Origin: an uncultured Acetatifactor sp.
GTDB taxonomy: Bacteria > Bacillota > Clostridia > Lachnospirales > Lachnospiraceae
Direction of reading: 5' to 3'
Assembly (NCBI GenBank): GCA_934436245.1
Contig: CAKSAM010000049.1
Span: forward strand, 1-15,142
Length of the DNA: 15,142 nucleotides
This document shows, in pieces, positions 7,324 through 15,129 of this stretch; the stretch's first letter is position 1, and the number at the start of each line of letters is the position of its first letter. Below the pieces are notes generated by a model. The model had not been told where the DNA came from, did not search any database, and worked only from the letters and a program-made list of their open reading frames with translations. The position numbers were made by a program, and so were the translations under genes.

Positions 7324-7905
7324 CTATTTTTTGCGTTTCTTCTCACGTTTCTTTACACTGTACCCAAAGGTTCCCAACAGTTCTCCACAGCCAAAATAAG
7401 AACCGTGGGAATAAATGATGGGATCCGCCTTTTCTAAATGGAATTTGTGATTCTCGTCCATATATTTTTCGTCTGCATGCACCGCAACCACATCTGCCAG
7501 GAACATATCGTGAGATCCCAGCGGAAGTATCTGTCGTACTTTGCATTCGATATTTACGGGGCTCTCTGCAATCATAGGAGCCTTTACTTCGGAGGCGAGA
7601 ATAGGTGTCAGGTTCATTTCTTTGAATTTATCCACGTCCCGACCGCTTTTCACCCCACAATAATCCGTGGCAAAAGCCAGTTCTTTGGTGGTGAGGTTGA
7701 TCACAAACTCTCCCGTTTCCTTTAAAATAGGATAAGAATATCTCTCCGGTCGTACCGAAATCGATACCATAGGCGGATTCGTACATACTGTCCCCACCCA
7801 AGCAAGGGTAATGATATTCGGACGTCCATCCTTGTCTGCCAGGCTCACCATGACCACCGGCAGGGGATACAGCATATTTCCCGGCTTCCAAAGTTCTTTT
7901 CCCAT
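7324..7905 (-). CDS. Flavin reductase-family (flavoredoxin-like) FMN-binding protein
   Basis: A 193-residue cytoplasmic protein with the split-barrel flavin reductase-like fold. It starts PGNMLYPLPVVMVSLADKDG, followed by the family pattern NIITLAWVGTVCTNPPMVSI, then RYSYPILKETGEFVINL. In this family these regions bind FMN; members pass electrons to partner oxidoreductases or reduce flavins with NAD(P)H. The tail (KKREKKRKK) is strongly basic, which is unusual and may be a lineage-specific extension. The ATG is preceded by AGGTGA. An intrinsic terminator follows. The physiological partner is not in the window; the neighbouring XRE-cupin gene may or may not regulate it. Confidence 0.88.
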   Translation of the reverse strand: MGKELWKPGNMLYPLPVVMVSLADKDGRPNIITLAWVGTVCTNPPMVSISVRPERYSYPILKETGEFVINLTTKELAFATDYCGVKSGRDVDKFKEMNLTPILASEVKAPMIAESPVNIECKVRQILPLGSHDMFLADVVAVHADEKYMDENHKFHLEKADPIIYSHGSYFGCGELLGTFGYSVKKREKKRKK

Positions 7906-7945
7906 CTGTCTGTCACCTCATTTCTATTCTCTGTCACATAGCACC

Positions 7946-8064
7946 CTACCCACTATTCGCATATCGTGGGATTATCATCCCACTTTTATGCTCATATCGG
8001 GGCGGGTCCTAAGGTCTTTCACCCACTTATGAGCAAGCTCATATGGGCTTAGACCTTTTGACCC
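7946..8064. repeat. Triple ATATG(A/C)G...AGTGGG motif with 61-bp inverted repeat
   Basis: Read on the minus strand, the motif ATATGAGC, a short AT-rich spacer and AGTGGG occurs at 8044-8020 and 7998-7977, with a shorter variant (ATATGCG) at 7966-7946. The first copy sits inside an imperfect inverted repeat, 8004-8064: outer arms read GGGTC..AAGGTCT and the inner TATGAGC/GCTCATA is perfect. The second forms a 7-bp hairpin with its neighbour (7966-7972 with 7977-7983). None has a T tract, so they are not ordinary terminators. They fill the gap between the coiled-coil gene and the flavin reductase gene. Confidence 0.6.
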
Positions 8065-8071
8065 TGGCATC

Positions 8072-8707
8072 TTAGAATATGTGTAACATATTTAATACAT
8101 GAAGTACAATATCAGCCACTCCCACAACCAGCGCTGCAACAGAAATGCCCAATACCACGTTAAGTTTTCCAGACAGGCTTTCCTTGATCTTTGCCGCAAT
8201 TGCATCTGTCTGTTTCTCATTTTCCTCAACTACAGCAGCCTGTACATTGCGGTATACTTTTACGCATTCCTTATGTACGCTTTCGTCGTTGCCTGTCAGC
8301 TTTTCATCCAGATGACTCTTCAGCTCTTCCAATGCCTCAGTGCTCTGCTGAATCTCCTCCAGCTTTGCCGTATATTCCTGGCACAGCTTCTCTATCTTTG
8401 CGGCGTTTTCCTGCTGCAGTTCCTGCAGTTTTGCAGCACTCTCCTGCTGCAGCTTGTCAAAAGCAGCCGCACCTTCTTCGGAAAGTCTGGTCACTTCCGG
8501 CGTGATCGTCTCTGCCATCAGCTTTTCCATCTCATGATTGATAGCCTTCAGTTCCTTATTGACCTGCTGCATCTGTGCCAGACATTCGTCATATTCACGC
8601 AGCTGGCTCTTCAGCTGATCCATTTCTTCGGCATCCGCAGCGGAATTTGCCTTGATCATTTCCTGCGCATTGAGCTTTTGTGCAAGTTTATCCATAAAAG
8701 TATCCAT
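8072..8707 (-). CDS. Tail-anchored coiled-coil protein of unknown function
   Basis: Predicted 211-residue protein. Almost all of it is helical and charged. Residues 83-126 are four consecutive 11-residue repeats (FDKLQQESAAK, LQELQQENAAK, IEKLCQEYTAK, LEEIQQSTEAL), the hendecad pattern of a right-handed coiled coil. A single hydrophobic segment (about 183-208) lies at the very C-terminus, so the protein is probably tail-anchored with the coiled coil in the cytoplasm. The ATG at 8707 is chosen because GGAGGA lies six bases before it. An ATG six codons earlier also has a possible site (GAGGG) and cannot be excluded. A promoter is present at 8841-8869. I do not recognise a characterised function; the N-terminus MDTFMDKLAQKL resembles a recurrent Lachnospiraceae family from memory. 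Confidence 0.85.
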   Translation of the reverse strand: MDTFMDKLAQKLNAQEMIKANSAADAEEMDQLKSQLREYDECLAQMQQVNKELKAINHEMEKLMAETITPEVTRLSEEGAAAFDKLQQESAAKLQELQQENAAKIEKLCQEYTAKLEEIQQSTEALEELKSHLDEKLTGNDESVHKECVKVYRNVQAAVVEENEKQTDAIAAKIKESLSGKLNVVLGISVAALVVGVADIVLHVLNMLHIF

Positions 8708-8840
8708 CCATCTTCCTCCAAACATACTCGTCCCTCATGTGAACTGTTTCTACTCTGACCCTTACTTCTTCGTACTGTGTTTCAATTCCCGCTCCAAAAA
8801 AGGAACGCCCTAACCAAATCACACCAATATACGTACGTTT

Positions 8841-8869
8841 ATTTTATCATGTTTGCCTCGCAGATACAA
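8841..8869 (-). promoter_or_regulatory. Promoter for the coiled-coil gene
   Basis: TTGTAT (8869-8864), 17 bases, TAAAAT (8846-8841). Transcription would start near 8834, giving a leader of about 127 bases before the start codon at 8707. Within the 395-base gene-free stretch (8726-9120) this is the main signal on the minus strand. Confidence 0.65.
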
Positions 8870-8961
8870 CCAAAACCCCTGTAATACTGTATTTTCGAAG
8901 CTCTGCCATTTTTATGCAATTTGTATAATTTCTTTTTGTGTTTCTATACTTTTTCGTAAAA

Positions 8962-9015
8962 TTCACCAAGTCTTCACATCGTGTTCATAATTTGTTCATA
9001 ATTCATTGGTATACT
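8962..9015 (+). promoter_or_regulatory. Four 11-bp-spaced direct repeats before a -10 box (Pho-box-like)
   Basis: TTCACCA (8962), TTCACAT (8973), TTCATAA (8984) and TTCATAA (8995) start at exact 11-bp intervals. Eight bases after the last copy is TATACT (9010-9015), a good -10, with no clear -35. Direct repeats at 11-bp spacing in place of a -35 are how PhoB/OmpR-type response regulators activate promoters. The promoter points rightward, where no plus-strand gene is recognisable before a hairpin at 9085-9110. Confidence 0.6.
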
Positions 9016-9084
9016 TTAATCACAGTCAAGGAAGTGATAAAGCTTCCACCTAACAAAGCATATAAGATAAATTTTTTCATAATA

Positions 9085-9110
9085 GCCCAGGCGCCGAAAG
9101 GTGTCTGGGC
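9085..9110. terminator. GNRA-loop hairpin between phosphoesterase and the repeat promoter
   Basis: 9085-9095 pairs with 9100-9110 over 11 bp (two G-U pairs in the plus-strand RNA) with a GAAA tetraloop. On the plus strand it is followed by a loosely T-rich stretch ending in TTTT. On the minus strand it lies 11 bases after the phosphoesterase stop, without a T run. It may end transcripts from either side. Confidence 0.55.
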
Positions 9111-9120
9111 ACTCCTCATT

Positions 9121-10137
9121 TTATGTCCCTCTTACTCTTGTGGAAACCACGGTTGTCAACGGCACCATGGCAATTTTTACTTCTCCGTCCGGTCTGTGGG
9201 TGATCAGCGTTGCGCCACGCTGGATATATTGCTTCGCAATTCCGGAATATCCCAGATAGTCGATGGACATTCCATAGGTCATGCGGATTCCCCGATAGGT
9301 CAGCGACAGGGTGTTCAGATGATCATGTCCACAGAAGATCCATTTTAACCAGCCGTTATCCACTGCTTTTTCAAAAAAGCAAGGTTTCTGGCTCGATATC
9401 CCGAAATACTCATTCTTTTCTCCGACACTGCCGTGTTCATAGATCACGCTGTGATCACCCAATTTCATCTTCTCGTAGGCTTCCTTGAACTCCGCAGGCG
9501 GCATATGGAAAAATGCCATAGCCGGTACTTTTCTCTCGTTCAATTTCTCCATACACCAGTCCGTCTGATCCTCATGGATGCAGTCGAAACCGCTAAAAAA
9601 CCAGCCGTCACCGTACATGTTAGAGTCCAGGTGGATGAGCGGCAGGAGAACTCTGCCTTCCCCATCGATCAGATCCAGCACGAAATTCCCTACGCCGGCA
9701 ATAGGGTTCTGCGGACTGTGTTCATATCTTCCCTTTGTGAAAATCGCATATTTCCCCACGGCAAAGATGTCTGCCAGCTGTTCCTTATTGCAGGCGGAGC
9801 CCATCTCACAGTCATGGTTACCGAAGACCAGAGTATAGGGAATCTGAAAGCCATCCAGAAATGCCAACAGCTTTTCTGCCTGCTTCCTGTTGTTCATCGT
9901 GCCGCTTTTCGGAAAAAACGGGAACACCGAATCTCCGGTAAACACCATAAGATCCGGCTGCGTCCGTTGGATCAGTTCCGTCACCGCTGCCATGGCCAGT
10001 TTGTCCTTTTTTCCGGAAAGGAAACCGAAGCCAAGGTGCAGGTCTGTCAGCTGCAATATTTTATAATCTCTGTCCGTCGGGATGCGAAGGGAAAAAGTCT
10101 CTTCGTCCCGGATTTGAAAGTTTTGGGAAGTATACAT
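9121..10137 (-). CDS. Calcineurin-like metallophosphoesterase
   Basis: A 338-residue binuclear-metal phosphoesterase with all family blocks: Asp32 and His34 in LTDLHLG, Asp69 in FTGDS, Asn107-His108 in FGNHD, His211 in FFHMPP, and His271 and His273 in FCGHDH. No signal peptide or membrane segment is visible, so it is probably cytoplasmic. The substrate is not predictable; relatives hydrolyse phosphodiesters, phosphomonoesters or nucleotides. The ribosome binding site is weak (AAGAG before ATTAAT-ATG). It follows the permease gene by 58 bases with no terminator, so the two are probably co-transcribed. A hairpin lies just after the stop. Confidence 0.9.
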   Translation of the reverse strand: MYTSQNFQIRDEETFSLRIPTDRDYKILQLTDLHLGFGFLSGKKDKLAMAAVTELIQRTQPDLMVFTGDSVFPFFPKSGTMNNRKQAEKLLAFLDGFQIPYTLVFGNHDCEMGSACNKEQLADIFAVGKYAIFTKGRYEHSPQNPIAGVGNFVLDLIDGEGRVLLPLIHLDSNMYGDGWFFSGFDCIHEDQTDWCMEKLNERKVPAMAFFHMPPAEFKEAYEKMKLGDHSVIYEHGSVGEKNEYFGISSQKPCFFEKAVDNGWLKWIFCGHDHLNTLSLTYRGIRMTYGMSIDYLGYSGIAKQYIQRGATLITHRPDGEVKIAMVPLTTVVSTRVRGT

Positions 10138-10195
10138 ATTAATCTCTTTTCTATTGCTTAATCTATGTTCTTATTGCGCTTTTTGTTTTCTGAAA

Positions 10196-11356
10196 TCAGC
10201 TCAACGGGATCAATGCACCGATTGCAGACAGCAGCGTAGACAGCACCATCAGCACCTGAAACGGTACTGTGCCGATCACGCCGCAGATAGGACTGCTGCC
10301 CGCCTTTTTTCTGGATTTTCCATACGTCAGCACCAGCATGATGCTCACCAGTACCACAACGCCACTCATGATCCGTGTCAGCACGATAAAGCTGTTCACG
10401 CCAAACACGGCAAACAGAATGCAGGGAATCGTTGCGATCAGCCAGCTGATGCGGTTGCCGCTGCCAATCTGCTCGTGAACCACATCTCGGAGGGCGAGAG
10501 TATTGCTCCAGAACGTCGTAAGCAAAGCAAACAGAGAAAATACGCCTGCCAGGATCATTGCCCATGTACCGATACTTTCTCCCAACTGCATGTATGCCAG
10601 TTCTTTTTCCAGTGCTCCCTTGGTTCCCAGGAGAACCGTGCCGGTCACGATCAGGACAAACACTGAGGAAAGTCCAAAACCGATGAAGATGGAGCGGCGG
10701 ATCTGTTTTGCGTTGCCATCCAGACCTTTCACCACCTGGATCACCGCCTGATTGGCGGAAGTGGCGAATACCACCATGCTGTACAGTGCCAGCAGATTGT
10801 TCCAGTGGAACTCTGCCCGTTGCAGGGAATTCAGCGGATGTAGGAACGTGCCTACCGTCATCACTGCCACAATTCCCATGAGGACAATGACTGCGTATTT
10901 CTGCGCAATGCCTACGGCTTTCATGCCGATAAACACCACAACTCCGGCGATCACATAGTACAAAACCTGTGCCGCCACGAAAGGCATTCCAAACCAGTTC
11001 ACGAAAATCTGTGCTCCACCGTTGATGTTGCCGCTGACACCGATCATAATTGCCAGCCCATAGACAATAAATACGGTCCAGCTGAAGATCTGCTTCATTT
11101 TCCCATAAAACAGCTCTCCTTCAAAGCTTTTCACCAGCTGGACACCACCGTTATTGTAAGACAACTCGGCAATGATCAGGTGCAGGATCACGTTCACACA
11201 ATAGGCGATCAATACCATCCACACGACATCCAGCATGCTGTTCTTCGTGGCAAGATACGGAACGGCGATGATGCCCGTGCCGATGCTGTTGCCGACGATC
11301 ATGCTGATGGCTTCAAAGGTCGTGAGATGGGCTTCGGATTGGATGGGTTGGGACAT
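10196..11356 (-). CDS. Amino-acid permease (APC superfamily, aromatic/hydroxy amino-acid type)
   Basis: A 386-residue integral membrane protein with about ten to eleven hydrophobic segments. The first helix carries MIVGNSIGTGIIAVPYL, the glycine-rich unwound region that binds the amino-acid backbone in APC-fold transporters. Overall it resembles the aromatic/hydroxy amino-acid permease group, presumably importing an amino acid with H+ or Na+; the substrate is not readable. A very strong AAAGGAGGT lies just before the ATG. It begins 30 bases after the 88-residue gene's stop and is followed by the phosphoesterase gene, so it sits in a same-strand run. An own promoter inside the preceding gene is possible, but none is convincing. 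Confidence 0.88.
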   Translation of the reverse strand: MSQPIQSEAHLTTFEAISMIVGNSIGTGIIAVPYLATKNSMLDVVWMVLIAYCVNVILHLIIAELSYNNGGVQLVKSFEGELFYGKMKQIFSWTVFIVYGLAIMIGVSGNINGGAQIFVNWFGMPFVAAQVLYYVIAGVVVFIGMKAVGIAQKYAVIVLMGIVAVMTVGTFLHPLNSLQRAEFHWNNLLALYSMVVFATSANQAVIQVVKGLDGNAKQIRRSIFIGFGLSSVFVLIVTGTVLLGTKGALEKELAYMQLGESIGTWAMILAGVFSLFALLTTFWSNTLALRDVVHEQIGSGNRISWLIATIPCILFAVFGVNSFIVLTRIMSGVVVLVSIMLVLTYGKSRKKAGSSPICGVIGTVPFQVLMVLSTLLSAIGALIPLS

Positions 11357-11386
11357 AGGGGACCTCCTTTGTATAGTTTCTTTTCG

Positions 11387-11653
11387 CTATGCGATATATG
11401 CCTTTCGATATTCGTCCGTGTCTGCCTGAATGGATACAAGAATATCTGTTGTTAAATGTGAAAAATCTATCTTAGGCGTAGACCGCATTGGCGAATACTT
11501 TTTACACACAAATAACTTATTAAGCATTGTATCCTGCATCAGTATCGTTTTTCCTGTTTCTCCCGATTTCAACGCTCTAACAAACTCATACTTCCTATTT
11601 GTAGGGAAATCAACAATCTCCCCTTCTTTAAATTCCGAAATAAACTTTGGCAT
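11387..11653 (-). CDS. Small protein resembling the N-lobe tip of a protein kinase; probably a truncated gene
   Basis: 88 residues. The first half reads like the start of a Ser/Thr-kinase-like N-lobe: a strand (KYEFVRAL), a glycine-rich loop (KSGETGKT, Gly31, Gly34, Lys35), a second strand (TILMQD) and a third with a VAIK-type lysine (FVCKKYSP, Lys51/Lys52). Nothing after residue 55 resembles a kinase: no catalytic HRD loop, no DFG, no C-lobe. The tail (about 56-88) is not recognised in this frame or the others I read. AAGAGGT lies six bases before the ATG, so it is probably translated. It starts 29 bases after the hsdR stop and likely belongs to that operon. It may be a decayed kinase remnant or a genuine short family. 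Confidence 0.6.
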   Translation of the reverse strand: MPKFISEFKEGEIVDFPTNRKYEFVRALKSGETGKTILMQDTMLNKLFVCKKYSPMRSTPKIDFSHLTTDILVSIQADTDEYRKAYIA

Positions 11654-11682
11654 CTTTATACCTCTTTTTACAAATTAATTAT

Positions 11683-14600
11683 TTACGCCACTGCGTTTGC
11701 ATTAATCTTATCTATTACACTCTTTATCCCCATCCACACTGACATATCTGTGAAAATATCCACAATACTTCCCTGATCTGTAAACGGAGATTCTTGAAGA
11801 ACTGACAAATCTTTCATCATGCCATTATGAACAATATACTCCACAATCTGATTAACAAAATATATCTGTCTGCTATCCAAATTCGCATTATCAAGATATT
11901 CAGAGAACGCCTCTTTTGCGGCATTCATATCCAATCCCACAATCTCTCTGACAAATTCACCTAGCGGCTTTTCTCCATACTCGGCTTCATAATCTTTTTT
12001 TGTTCCAATTTCTTTCCAAAGGATTTCTTCCAAAGTATCTACATCCGTGGTGGTCAACGGTTTATTTGTCTTTAACTTTGCAATGACAATATTATCCTGA
12101 TGCTGACGAATATAATATTCTGCCTTTGCCTTATAATTCTTTAACTGATCGTCTTCCAATTCCGATTCATTCCACTCAATTGTTAGTATATCATCCTCAA
12201 AATTAGTATCATAGCGTATCGCAGTTTTAGGAATATACTTCATTAAACTACGCAGTTCTTCACGTATCTTTTCAAACTCAGCAATTCCCGCACGTTCCAC
12301 GTAATCAGTATGCAGTATCTTATTAATTAAATCTGTTTTCGTCTGTATTTCAGGAATATTAGCTACACCTGCAATGCCACTGACTTTTTTAATCAGGTCT
12401 CCTCTTGCTCTGGTATACTTTTCTCCGAGTAGGTATGCTAATTCAATCCCATACATAAGTGCATCAAAACGAATTGCACTCACTTCCTCCTTCTCAGGAA
12501 GTATCAAAGGCGCAACCTCTTCTTTTACAGTTAATGTATCTTCAAACGTCAGTGTCTGGTAATTGTCTTCAATGGAATACAGTTCCACATATTTTAGATG
12601 CTGTTTTACAGCAAAATTATCCCTTGGCAGTTCACAGACTTTTTCCACCATTTGACCTACTAATCGTTTTCTATATGCTATCAAACGTTCCTTTTGAAAT
12701 TCGGCTGCCTGCAGTTTATAAACTATTTCGAATTGTAAATTGAAAATGGCCCCTTGTAATGCTATCATATTCGCTGAGGGTTTCCCCTTGTTTATGCGGA
12801 AAAATTCAAAATTGCCACAAAAATCCAATATATAAAACTTTGACTTATCCTCCCCATCTAATAATCCCGGACATAGTCTGGTTCCGCGCCCAATCATCTG
12901 ACGAAATTTTGCCTTACTTAATACTTTTTTGAAAAATACGAGGTTCAGTACTTCCGGTACATCTATTCCTGTATCTAGCATATCTACGGATATTGCAATC
13001 TGCGGCAATTTCTTAGCATCCGAGAATTCGTCTATAGCTCCCTGTGCATATGACATGCGATTATCTATTACCATTGCATATCCTGTAAGATTAGGATATT
13101 CCTTCTCAAACACTTCAAGAATCTTTTCTGCATGTGCGTGGTTTTTGGCAAAAATGATTGTTTTCCCTATTTTTTGTCCATAATTAATTTTAATACCCTC
13201 TGTCATAAGAATATTCAACACTCGACGTATGGTATCTTCATTAAAGATCCATGTATTCAACGCCGAAGCCTCTATGCTCTCTGGCATTGCTCCATCATCT
13301 GTTGCAAAATTTTCTTCATATTCTTCTTTATCTGCTTCCGATAAATCATCATAAACGATTCCCTGTGTTAAAAATTTCAATTCTGTTTCGACAGAGATAT
13401 AATCCACCAAATAACCATCTTTTACCGCCTGGGCAAGATCATAGCCATAGGTAGGAACACCATTTTCCAATTCAAAAATCCCATAGGTATTCTTATCTAT
13501 TTCGTCTTTGGGTGTTGCTGTTAATCCAACCAAAGGAGCATCAAAATAATCAAATATATCTCTATATTTGTTGTAAATAGATCTATGCGCTTCATCGCAA
13601 ATCAGCAAATCAAAATGTCCACAAGTAAATAATTTACCTTCGTTATCACTTACTGTATCAATGCATTTCATCATTGTCTGATAAGTAGAAAATACACAAT
13701 GGGCAGAATAATTATCTTTTTCTTCCACCAAATTAGTACATGATAAATCCGGTAAGAGATTTACAAAACTTCGCTTAGCCTGTGTAATCAACGCAGTCCG
13801 ATCTGCAAGAAAAAGAATATTCTTCACCCAACCCGCTTTTAATAAGACATCACATAAAGCAATAACCGTTCTTGTTTTACCACTTCCAGTAGCCATTACC
13901 AACAATGCTTTTCTGCGATTCTTTTTGCCAAAGCTTTCACATACTCTTTTAATAGCTTCTTCCTGATAATACCGACCCGCAATTTCTTTATTTACGGAAA
14001 TGTGATCTAATCCTGTCTTCATCGACTGCAGATTAAACCATTTCTCCAAATCCCTCTTGGAATAAATTCCAGAACATTTTCGTTCGGGATACTGCCCATC
14101 AATAATATGCGTTTCAAAACCATTTGTCAGAAAAATCACTGGTCTGTGATGATATTCTTTTTCCAGTGCATCAGCATACAATTTTGCCTGATAGCGTCCT
14201 TCCTCTACGCCCCTACCAGTTGATTTAGCTTCAATAATCGCTAACGGTCTATTCCTGTCATCATAAAGAACGTAATCAGCCCTACCATTTCCTGATCTGC
14301 TCGGTATTCCCGGAATTGGTACTTCATTTATCCAGTCCTTTCCTTCTTTCCATCCGGCATCTATCAGCATAGCATCTATGTATAGTTTTCGTGTATCATA
14401 TTCTGATAGATCCAACGGCTTCGGAATATAACTTGTCTTTTTCTCCTGTCTTCTTGCAGAAAGTTCTTCCTTCAAAGATTCATTTTCTTTTATCAGTTTT
14501 TGAAGATTAATCTCTTTCTGTTCCAGTTCGCATTGATTTTTCTCAAATTTTTCTTTAAGTTCTACTGCTTCTTTTTGGGAGTGCTTTACTTTTTCAATTC

Positions 14601-15027
14601 TACATGTTATCAGTTCTTTCTTAAAACTCTGCTCTTGATAATTATCCGAATAACAATATGCAACATAGTCTAAAAAAATGAAAAGATTCTCCAGACAAAG
14701 CATAGCTTCGTCCCGTCCCATTTTTTTCGTAGTATGTGCTACATTATTTCCACAGCACCGGATATAATCCATACGTTTCCAAATATCTTGTCCGACTATT
14801 TGACGGTATTCTTCTGCATTTATGAGGCTTTGCAAATTATCCTGATATGGCATTTGCAATTCATTGTCAACGGAATACATCCATTTCACTGCAAATTCCA
14901 TTGCTCGACGGCAGTTAATAATGCATGCCGCCGGATCTAGCAAAATGGTCTTTTCTGCGGATATAGCAGTATCTGCAAATGCTGAAAATTTAGGTTCTTG
15001 CTTTAGGTAATCAAAGTTGGTCGTCAT
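11683..15027 (-). CDS. hsdR: Type I restriction enzyme, R (endonuclease/translocase) subunit
   Basis: 1114 residues. It cleaves DNA after ATP-driven translocation as part of an HsdR-HsdM-HsdS complex. The N-terminal 1-130 resembles the helical DUF4145 domain common in these proteins. A charged coiled coil spans about 150-195. The nuclease domain (about 205-310) has a PD-(D/E)xK core: Asp251 in GRADYVLYD and Glu266-x-Lys268 in IIEAKST. The SF2 translocase has MATGSGKT (378-385), DEAH (478-481), TATP (503-506) and QMIGRGTR (710-717). The C-terminal region resembles the EcoEI-type R-subunit C-terminus. The ATG at 15027 is preferred over an upstream TTG because AAGGGGGA precedes it. All catalytic motifs are intact. 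hsdM and hsdS are absent from the window. It is more AT-rich than the left-hand genes, consistent with transfer. Confidence 0.95.
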   Translation of the reverse strand: MTTNFDYLKQEPKFSAFADTAISAEKTILLDPAACIINCRRAMEFAVKWMYSVDNELQMPYQDNLQSLINAEEYRQIVGQDIWKRMDYIRCCGNNVAHTTKKMGRDEAMLCLENLFIFLDYVAYCYSDNYQEQSFKKELITCRIEKVKHSQKEAVELKEKFEKNQCELEQKEINLQKLIKENESLKEELSARRQEKKTSYIPKPLDLSEYDTRKLYIDAMLIDAGWKEGKDWINEVPIPGIPSRSGNGRADYVLYDDRNRPLAIIEAKSTGRGVEEGRYQAKLYADALEKEYHHRPVIFLTNGFETHIIDGQYPERKCSGIYSKRDLEKWFNLQSMKTGLDHISVNKEIAGRYYQEEAIKRVCESFGKKNRRKALLVMATGSGKTRTVIALCDVLLKAGWVKNILFLADRTALITQAKRSFVNLLPDLSCTNLVEEKDNYSAHCVFSTYQTMMKCIDTVSDNEGKLFTCGHFDLLICDEAHRSIYNKYRDIFDYFDAPLVGLTATPKDEIDKNTYGIFELENGVPTYGYDLAQAVKDGYLVDYISVETELKFLTQGIVYDDLSEADKEEYEENFATDDGAMPESIEASALNTWIFNEDTIRRVLNILMTEGIKINYGQKIGKTIIFAKNHAHAEKILEVFEKEYPNLTGYAMVIDNRMSYAQGAIDEFSDAKKLPQIAISVDMLDTGIDVPEVLNLVFFKKVLSKAKFRQMIGRGTRLCPGLLDGEDKSKFYILDFCGNFEFFRINKGKPSANMIALQGAIFNLQFEIVYKLQAAEFQKERLIAYRKRLVGQMVEKVCELPRDNFAVKQHLKYVELYSIEDNYQTLTFEDTLTVKEEVAPLILPEKEEVSAIRFDALMYGIELAYLLGEKYTRARGDLIKKVSGIAGVANIPEIQTKTDLINKILHTDYVERAGIAEFEKIREELRSLMKYIPKTAIRYDTNFEDDILTIEWNESELEDDQLKNYKAKAEYYIRQHQDNIVIAKLKTNKPLTTTDVDTLEEILWKEIGTKKDYEAEYGEKPLGEFVREIVGLDMNAAKEAFSEYLDNANLDSRQIYFVNQIVEYIVHNGMMKDLSVLQESPFTDQGSIVDIFTDMSVWMGIKSVIDKINANAVA

Positions 15028-15089
15028 AGAATCCCCCTTACAAAGATCAAACAAACGATAGAAACGACGTATTTTATATATTTTAGATA

Positions 15090-15129
15090 ATTATACTATA
15101 TTTTTATAACAGTATACTTAATTTGCCAA
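15090..15129 (-). promoter_or_regulatory. Candidate promoter region for hsdR
   Basis: In the very AT-rich sequence before hsdR, TTGGCA (15129-15124) is followed after 17 bases by TAAAAA (15106-15101). A perfect TATAAT lies at 15095-15090 without a good -35. Either would start transcription 50-75 bases before the ATG. If real, hsdR can be transcribed separately from genes beyond the window edge. Confidence 0.4.

Noticed and set aside
8938..9348. Plus-strand open frame running from the repeat promoter into the phosphoesterase gene
   Set aside because: Its first part contains the regulatory repeats and -10 box, its second part is antisense to a well-supported gene, and no start codon has a usable ribosome binding site.
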